From Antedon mediterranea (lineage: Eukaryota > Echinodermata > Crinoidea > Comatulida > Antedonidae): DNA of 64,000 bases. The stretch covers positions 18,626,001 to 18,690,000 of the forward strand of contig NC_092671.1 of NCBI RefSeq assembly GCF_964355755.1. Direction: 5' to 3'. Below are positions 55,801 to 64,000 of this stretch, in pieces. The notes beneath the pieces are model-generated. The model had not been told where the DNA came from and ran no database searches. It saw nothing but the letters and a program-made list of their open reading frames with translations. Position 1 is the stretch's first letter; each line of letters starts with the position of its first letter. Position numbers and translations under genes: made by a program.

Positions 55801-58800
55801 AATCTGATTAGAAATACTAAGTAATTGGTTCGCTTTGGTTTTTACGTTGAAATGGACATAGATTAGGTAATTTATCATAGAGTTAAGTAAACCACGTCGC
55901 TGAAGAAACTGGTTTGTAGAACATGATATCCACTTAACTTATAATCTAAGTTTCTTTGACATATACTAATGACTGATCATGTTTTCGGATATTGGTATCT
56001 TAATACTTATTTTGAGTGTGTTTTGTTAGTGCGGTGAATTTTAAAGTATTTTTATAAAGATCAACCTAATTCATGCTATTAAAAGCTCAGCTGATCCATT
56101 TTTCGGCAACCGGGTTTTCTCTACTGTCCGTTATCACGTGACGTATGCAATGAACATTGACATCATTTATTGTTCACAGAAAAGGTGTCACTTACTTTTT
56201 GTAAATTCTCCGCCGTCTAGAAGGCCCATCTTGCTGAGGTAGTCGGATGTTACAACAGAAAGGGCAATAGTGTCTCCGACTGCTTCATGAAATCCATGAT
56301 TTGCTCCCGCCCTGAACACCAGAGGCTGATCACGATATTGAAGGTAATATTCACAATGTCCCATTTCATGATGAACTGTATAAAAATCATCATAATCTAT
56401 CTGCGTACACATTTTTATCCTTAGAAACAAATCAAATAAAACAAATTATCTGGTATTTTAAAATAAAATAAAGTAGTTAGTTGTAAATGGTTGGAAGTAC
56501 TCAACTGGAATTATCTGTAGTTTTGGTGCTTTACATGCCATGTCTATAAAATATGCGTATTAATATTTCGTATGTTGGCTACGCAAACATGTTTTTATAG
56601 GAAAATACATTTTTAGAAATGTACATACTTCCTTACCCAGTATAATACCGTACACTAACTGTAGTGAGTTGTAAATTCTTTCCAACCTGCTTGTAGGATA
56701 ATCAGTCGGCTGGTTCATATTAATGACTGAGCAAGCGAAAATATCGTCCCTACGTAATGTAACTGACACATGCGCGTACACATACCTGACGTCATTTCCT
56801 TTCTGCATATCGTGAGCTGAACCATGACAGATCACTTCACGGTCTCTAGGCTTCACCAGCATCGACTTCTTCCAGAAAGACGAAGGCATTCCACGAAGAC
56901 CTAATGATGTGAAGAAGTTGTTTGCGATGTGGAACATTTGTAGAACCGTATAATCTTGTTCGCGCATGTTTGGTGTAATGTCTACACTTTCCAAATCTGG
57001 AAACGGTCGTACAATATCATAGATATTGTCCCATTGCTGAGCCCACATATTGCCTACAAAACATAATAAATCATAACCAAATTGAAAAGTTGGAGAATAC
57101 AAAGTTGCTATCAAAGCGTCGTTTCTGCTTTTGTATTGTTTGTAAACATTTTTAGTCGCGTCGACGCGACTCTTTAGTTCACTATGTCGGTCGGTCGGTC
57201 GGTCTGTCTGTCTGTCGGTCCAGTATCACTATGCGTTTTATCGCTTTCTGACCTTATCTTCAGTTTAATCTAGCTAAGTCAATTTTTCACAGTATATTCC
57301 TTATGGCCAGGAATTGATGTGGTTATGTTTTCACGGTGCGCAATAAAAAATTACGCGGTGTATGCACGATTTAACAAAATCACGTTTGTAATCATATCTT
57401 CAAAACCATGAATCACAATTAAATAAAATTTGGTACTCATAAATTTCAGGGCATAAATCATCATTATGGCAATACAATTACGTGCGTAGCGCATGTAACG
57501 CATGCGTACGCGCGCTTAAAATTTTCAAAATTTATTTTCGTTGAAATAAGAGTACGTTTCAGGCAATTTTAAGCGTTTACAAAATTGCCATGACTGCGCA
57601 GATGTTTGCGCGCGCACTGCGCGTTAAATGTTATTGCGCACTCTTTTTGCCCGATTTCTGTTTTCTTGACTAACTTTTCAACTCGAAATTACGTTATACG
57701 ATCACGTCAAAAGTGACAGGCTATGCACGTGTAAATTAAAAAAATAACACTAATGAGCACGCGACTGCAGCCATCTATATGGCCTTGTTTGTTTGTGAAC
57801 AACTTTTAGATGGATGCTGAATAAACGATTTATAGTCCCAATGTATTTAGGTTGTTCCCACGTAGGATCCAGCGCAATGACATACACGCGACGCATACGA
57901 TGGCACTTTGGAACTGCAACTTTTGATTGGTGAAATTACTAGTTAGTTGCGTCATAGTTGGAACCAAGCATAGGCCTATGACATTAATAATAATAATAAT
58001 AATAATGTGTGGTCGATGACTTCGTATAAAGTTTAATTAGAACGAATAATTATGTATTGTTGCATATTCTACTGTATATTTTTTTGTTGTCAATTAAGTA
58101 ATTGCTATAACCTGAAAGCCAACATTGTCCTGATTCCATTGTAATAAGCATAATTAAAGTGACTCTGTATACTGTAATTGTTTTTCACCATGACCTTACG
58201 TTGCTGCATTTTATGTAAAATACTTTGTGCCGTATCAAACTCCATAGAGTTGCAAGATAAATTTGCTGATCTTATCCCACCGACTAGATTTGGTTGTAAT
58301 GGAAGGAATTTAAGAAATAAAAACAAAATTACCAAACTAGTCACTTAAACAGCAAGATATGCTAATAGTCTACCTTTCTTTTTATTGAATTCTTAATTTT
58401 ACCGTCCATGACAACTTGCGACGATGCTCCTTTTAAACTTTTGATGTGTTTTTTTTTTTTTCCCCTTTTTAATGCGGTTTTTATTCTTACACGTTTTGAT
58501 ATTTTTTTTTACATGTTTTTACACGTAATTTGGCCACTTGGCCACGAGATATCAGTCAGTGTATTTGAAATAAAGAGAATATACATCTAGGCATATTCAT
58601 GTACTTTTAAATCACTCAAAATGATAAAGCATGTGCCTATTCAAAATGTTAAATTACTTTTATGCAGCTTGAATCTTGCGTCAGTAGAATTTTAGAAGAC
58701 ATTATTGCTCATTGTGAAGATTATAAAACTAATTATAACTGCATTAGTATGAACGCATGGAGTATGATGACTGTGATGTCGGTGTTTTTGTTATTTCATC

Positions 58801-61800
58801 AACCGTTCAATGTACAGGTACACGGTCTCTGCTGTCCTGTATCTGGCTCGAACGTATTCCCCAACGGCATCCTAACATTGTTTAACCGAAATGTTAGGTA
58901 ATAATCTGATTATTATGGTCTATTATATTCCCTAGAGATTCTAATCTCACAGCTCTTTAAGACTAATAAATCGAATCATTATGTTAATGATTGTGAAATA
59001 TATCATGATATACGAAATGAATCATGCATCTTAAAGCATGACATTAACATAATAATATCTACTGACATGACTGCAACTAATACATTTTATCAAGATTCAA
59101 TGTTATTAGTTTATATTATTGTTTTATTTTTCAGTTAATTCTATTGGATATCGCGTCATTTATTATTTGTTAACAGGCCTACTAAAGCTATCAAATTCTA
59201 AAGGTAATCCATGCCCTCGTCAACAGTGATCGATTCGGTTAAATTTAATCTCCAACGATGAGTTTTCCAACTAACAGATATGATTACCTAAGTACAGTCC
59301 TAATAGATTAACTAATTGTATTTTTGAACAATACCGTAACCACATATCATAGAGAACGATGACAATAATATCGAGTTTTAATAAAAGTGTAATTTCCACT
59401 AATTGCATGAACCGTTAATTACTGGCATAAATACATAGAATTCAGAAATAGTTAATTATAATCTTATTTATCCTATCATACGAAATTGATATTAGGTGCT
59501 AGATGTTGATTGATTTGATGTTTAAGGTCGTTTGTTTAACAATATTGAGTGTAGTGCTATGAAATTATATTATTTTCTTCTTTTTTTATTGAAACATTTA
59601 CTCGATGTTGAATGTATTTAATCACACTGCTTTTTAAAAGATTTACCATTCATTTCCTGAAAAGGAAGACTATTATATCTCAAGGTAGAAAATGTTGGTT
59701 TAGGGCTATACAATTATATCGTCTTATACTGAAACAACCGTAATAATTCTAAAGACATTTCGCTGCGATTACTGTTGACATTAGTTAACGATACGGTTTT
59801 TCATTTATATTCTAAAAGGAAAACTACATTTCAAGAAATGTATCGTCATAGAATAGAAAATTTAAAATAGGTTCTATTATTATTGTAACAACTGGAGAAA
59901 GACATTAACAGTACCGGTAGTCTGCCATTGATCATCTGAAAACATGTTTTTATATTTTGAAATGTTTCTTATTGTTAAACTTGGAGAGCATTCAGTTTCA
60001 GTAATTGTATGACTGGCGTAAATTACAAGCAAAGGCCATGAATGTTTCAATTTACGAACGAATTTACGTTAGGCTATTACTTCTATTTTATTCTACAATG
60101 TATTATTCGTTGGATATGGCATGATTGACTGACAATATCCGTTACACAATCTTGAACATTTAACTCATCTCATTTTAGAAAGAAATAGTTATGTGATTGA
60201 TTTAATTGTCAATAGCATTTAGATTCGTGATTTATTGGCAATTTTATGAACTAGAAGAACCATAATACAATTTAAAACGATTCACATTTACTTGGCTTTA
60301 TAGTTTGAAAGGGAGTGATGCTGTTGTGAAATCAGGGTTTAAGTGTTCGAATAAACCTGATGTACGCCGCAACATTGTAAGGTGCATTTCATGATTCGTA
60401 AAAGCTTACAAGTGAAATATTACCGTAAATTATTAAGTGATGTAGTCACTTTGACTTTACTAGGGGAGTTTCCATAGTAATCCTAGAAATCAAATAGCAA
60501 TAATGCGACCATTACAAAAGGTTTATGTTACTGCAAGTATAATTCTAACTTATCATTTGAGAGTAGTGAAGTTGAGATACACTTAGGCACGATTACGTAT
60601 TATAAAATACATAAATCAATGCAAGATTATGCAGAGGTCTCTACTTAGCCTATACAGTGTATGTGTGAAAATTTCAGTAGATGAGAGCTTAACGAAAACA
60701 AAAGGTTGTCGCTCATGCGATAGAAATTTACTATACAGAACGAATTATTGCGTTCAATACTATGCTATACAATTAGTCCATATCATTTATATTTTTATAA
60801 CATTTTTAATACAGAATAAAAACAGTTTTTAAGATGCACCTTAATTGTCATGTTTTAAATATCTTTATATTACCCGAGACTGCATACTTTTACATATGAA
60901 CTGTCTTGTCTGTGTCTTTATAGGTGTTATGTTTTTAAAAAGTACTCATTATCTTAGTAGTGAATAGGTTCTTACCTAAAAGATGTGCGGGAATTGGCCC
61001 AGTAGCGCTTACACGATCCTGGTACCTGTCTTGAAGCTTTCGCCTTACGTACGCATGTAGATGTCTATATAAAGGTTTTATTTCTTCAAATAATTCATCT
61101 AAAATGGCTTCAAAGTCCTCCTCTTCGTAATTTTCCAACCAAACATCACTTTCATCATTATGACCTGTGTAAAACAAACTTATTATAAATGTTGAGTCAA
61201 GAACCTTTATGTTCATATATCTATTTCAACACAGGCCGTAACTCTCCTACTACTGTAGGTCTACGCTAATCCTATCCACCATGTGGGCCTAATTGGATAC
61301 GTATTGTTTAAAAATATTACTAAATTAAGAAACATTATCGAATTTTCCTAAATGTATTATAAAAAAAAGTATGTTCTCTGCTTTTTTTTTGTAAACGTTA
61401 ATTTATGTCAATGTGCGTCATTATGTAGTATTTCAAAACTAAGGTATTGTACAAATCTGTTGCAATTGCATCCTAAATGTCTTTAATGATATCTCAGACA
61501 TATAAATTATATCGTAAAGTTTCCAAAAGGCGAGCATAATTTTAAATGTTAATCAGCACTTTAAGGATAACTAAAAAAGGATGTACAAAGTTGATTGTGT
61601 AATATGCATCTGCATTATCTTTTGGACTATACAATGGTCTATAAAAAATGCGTATTCAGACGAAAATATATACAGTGGTGACAAAAGTACAAAACGTGTA
61701 ATATTTACTTCGTGGTCATTGATTTTCGGAAAACAACTGAGCCATAACAAAATTCCCATGGTAAGTTAATTTGGTTTAGTCATCCTGAATTTCTTTACAT

Positions 61801-63801
61801 TAATTGTAGAGAAATATATATGATAATATGTGGCAACATCTTCTTCTTCATCTGAGAACTCTTCTTCGTCTGAAGGTCTAGTCAAAGAACCTTTAAAATC
61901 TCAATTTCAAAGTTAATGGAGCGGAGCGTACAAACAAAAGAGAAAAGAACACTTGCGTCCAGTTCTACCTAATTTTAAACAATCTTACCCGTATTTCGTG
62001 CTGCTATATTTCTAAGTTCAACGTATTGTGGATACAGTTCACCAATAGGTGGGCCAACTGCATCTCTCCATCCTTTCCAGGCCCATAATAATTCGTCGTA
62101 ATCACGAGAATCAGCCATTATACTTTCCAGATCTGGCTCCAATGACAAACACTCAGTACTAGGTGGGTCACGGCAAACTTTAGCCTGGGCAAATATTGAT
62201 AACATCTCAGTTGTAATAGCATTGTATCGTCTGAATTTTATAAAAAGAAACAATCATTTTTATATTCTTTTTAGACATATTTATTACTGGGATAATAGGC
62301 CTAATTCTCCAAACCCAAAGTCATCAGTAATAGTTTCTCAAAGGTTTGTTTGCACGTTTGCAACAAACACCATGTCGGCGGCACAACCCAATGTGAAAAT
62401 GTTATTGGTAAGACACAAACAAAGCTGTTACTGCGCTATACAAATCTAAAACACGTACGCCTGAAACATTATCTCTTGTCAGAAAATAGTACGATTTTCC
62501 TACCTAACTTGTTGATCATCGCGAAGTTCCCCGCCTTGCAGCAATAGTTGAAACATTCTTTTGATCTTATAACTGAAATTTTCTGTGTTGAACTTTCTCG
62601 CTCGTTTTTTAACTTCAGTATCCCAGTCGTGGAGCTCTAATGAGATTGTATTCATAATCTATATCACAACAAATAACAATTAGTTATAATAATAATATTG
62701 AACTCATCACACGAATTACTTATCACAGTAAAGAATGTATTAAAATCTAAATCATTTTGGTTATTACTACAATTATAAATATGGCCTACTTGTTATGTAG
62801 GCCTAGAACCGTTATAAAACCTTTTTTTCATCTGTGTGCGTGTTTGAATGGGTCTAGAGTAATACCCATAAAATTCGCACATAAAGCCTGTTTTGCAGTT
62901 GCCGAATAAATACGCGCGTATTGAAACTGTCAACTTATGCGCATGTGTATTCATATTTCCATTTTCTAAATCTCTTTCTGATGAGATCTAGTTTGAATTC
63001 TAGTTTCTTTAGTAGCTCGATCAGTTTCTACCTTTCACTTAGCGAACCTTTGAACCAATTAAATCTCTATAAATGAGTTGTTCGCGCGAATCAAAAGCTT
63101 TAGCTTATACGCATGCGTATTTTCACACTTTCCTCTTCCAAATCCTTTTCTGCGACGAATTCTAGTTCCTTGAGTACGAAGTTTCTACTTTTTGCAAAGC
63201 GAAACATCTGCAGAAATTAAAAATAAGTTACGATACTATCTATTTTCGAAGTATGGTAGGGATAGTTATTAATACAGCATCACATGTGGTGCCTGTATCA
63301 TGTAAGGTTAGGTTACCAAATATTCCTATGATACTTCAGAAATAGATACAGTATCGATAATCGGCTGTAATGACAGCTTATATTGATTACCGTAGCTGAT
63401 CGCTCTTGTAGTGGAAAAACGCAGTGCGATTTTTTCTCTACGAAACATTGGATTCGCGCGAACTTTCAGTCTACTGAAAACAGGCTTCAGATTCTATCAA
63501 TTCGCCCAGTGGTACACAACAAACGGTTTTTAAAATTTCTCTGCCACTATAATTACTAGCATCCTCACGTTGGTTTTTTTTTTGTCAAGAATCAGTGCAT
63601 TGGCTTATTTAAGAGAAAGGGATGTGATCCTAAGGAAATCTTAAACGACATGTTTTACAATACTCACTATAGAGTTGTGATCAGTCATGTTTGTTTCGTA
63701 ATTCCAATTAGCGATGGCTAATTCATTGTTTTTTTCAATTAACCTTGTATTCAGCTCCGCAAGCCATACTTTCGCTAATACTTCATTGTCAATACTACCG
63801 T
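52874..63801 (-). CDS. ACE: Angiotensin-converting enzyme, single catalytic domain, soluble form (5' exon(s) outside window)
   Basis: Ten exons, transcript order: 63668-63801, 62504-62658, 61989-62230, 60976-61164, 56786-57053, 56196-56419, 55369-55513, 54001-54099, 53564-53686, 52874-53033. All have GT/AG borders and phases join, giving about 579 residues. Recognised peptidase M2 landmarks: [58 protein letters not shown], the zinc site HHEMGH followed by [10 protein letters not shown] with the third ligand Glu, [35 protein letters not shown] and [10 protein letters not shown]. The catalytic set is complete, so the dipeptidyl carboxypeptidase should be active. It stops at ETIGWE with no membrane anchor, as in insect AnCE. 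The leader exon is missing from the window. Confidence 0.95.
54619..55190 (-). repeat. Dispersed repeat, copy B
   Basis: Inverted relative to copy A at 44925-45670 and without the nested insertion. It lies in the ACE intron between the exons at 54001-54099 and 55369-55513. Shared blocks: GGAGTCACCAGACATGTTAT, AGGTAGTTTAACCTAATG when read on plus, and TTTTGCCCGCA at the edge. Confidence 0.75.
57054..60975. other. Largest visible ACE intron (3.9 kb)
   Basis: No exon is recognised. Its 5' part holds the repeat at 57147-57740, and an (AAT)7 run lies near 57986-58006. Confidence 0.5.
57147..57740 (-). mobile_element. Repeat element with palindromic end and (GACC)n tail
   Basis: Read on the minus strand, most of it matches the CpG-rich half of the 14.7-17.6 kb tandem units (ATCGGGCAAAAAGAGTGCGC, CATGGCAATTTT, GCCTGAAACGTACTCT, CCTGGCCATAAGGAATATAC). 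It ends in GACA/GACC tetranucleotides and the perfect palindrome AGTCGCGTCGACGCGACT (57147-57164). No coding capacity. The copy at 45137-45325 shares the tail. Confidence 0.7.
62925..63230 (+). repeat. Diverged tandem duplication in an ACE intron
   Basis: Two copies about 170 bp apart share CTTATGCGCATG/CTTATACGCATG, TTTCTAAATC/TTCCAAATCC, GAATTCTAGTTTC/GAATTCTAGTTCC, AGTTTCTAC and a GCGAAAC-like end. Confidence 0.5.
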
Positions 63802-64000
63802 CTAGAAAAAAAAAGTTAAAGCTTTTTTCAGTGATTTGTATGGTTTGATAACGACGTTAATGATAATATTTTTTTAGTTTTATTGGTGTAGATGGTAAAC
63901 AAAAGTTGCACAGAAATGTTAATTACAATTTAAAAAAAAAAAATTATAAAATATTTTTATTTTTTTTTAATAATATAAATACATTTTTAATATAATTATA
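63802..64000. other. ACE intron running off the window
   Basis: Upstream of the acceptor at 63802-63803 there is only AT-rich DNA with A/T runs; no further ACE exon is visible. Confidence 0.5.

Noticed and set aside
1-64000. CRISPR arrays, operons or other prokaryotic systems
   Set aside because: The window is eukaryotic nuclear DNA with spliced animal genes; no array with regular spacers was seen.

Overview
The window is eukaryotic nuclear DNA from a metazoan, most likely a marine deuterostome and probably an echinoderm. The basis is GT/AG-spliced genes with clear animal orthologues, an AT-rich background with many AGGCCTA-type palindromes, a Toll-like receptor encoded in one exon, and many small transposons and pol III SINEs. 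The exact species cannot be fixed from the sequence alone.

Layout. (1) 3-146: last exon of a type I DnaJ co-chaperone (DNAJA1-like). (2) 5663-21223, minus strand: a tetraspanin of the TSPAN13/31 type, rebuilt as five coding exons, with two alternative last exons 2.35 kb apart. Its introns hold a DDE-type transposon with 0.5-kb terminal inverted repeats, a 1.4-kb tandem duplication, two SINEs (one with a 5S rRNA head) and several MITEs. (3) 21775-24012, plus strand: GATAD1 in four exons, head to head with the tetraspanin (552 bp between start codons). (4) 27.4-51.5 kb: an immune-type locus. It has five intronless transmembrane receptors, each with three Ig-like domains and tyrosine motifs in the tail (27426-29033 +, 36498-38051 +, 39528-41036 +, 42899-44518 -, 50088-51536 +). 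It also has a degenerate relic of a sixth Ig gene (35336-35642), an intronless LRR-TIR Toll-like receptor (45916-48249 -), and an unrecognised multi-exon gene built from a duplicated three-exon module (32226-34428 +). (5) 52874-63801, minus strand: ten exons of a single-domain, unanchored angiotensin-converting enzyme whose N-terminal exon(s) lie beyond the window.

The most interesting system is the Ig cluster. In four of the five receptors the C-terminus has the same plan: a YEN(V/R) motif, then an ITIM of the form (L/I)(N/K)Y(A/V)xLDL, then a last tyrosine motif 20-21 residues later, 4-5 residues from the C-terminus. This looks like an invertebrate counterpart of vertebrate ITIM/ITSM inhibitory receptors, expanded as intronless genes and mixed with a TLR. 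The inference is that phosphorylated tails recruit SH2 phosphatases and YxN adaptors and damp activating signals, possibly from the neighbouring TLR. No function has been shown, and this reading rests on sequence patterns only.
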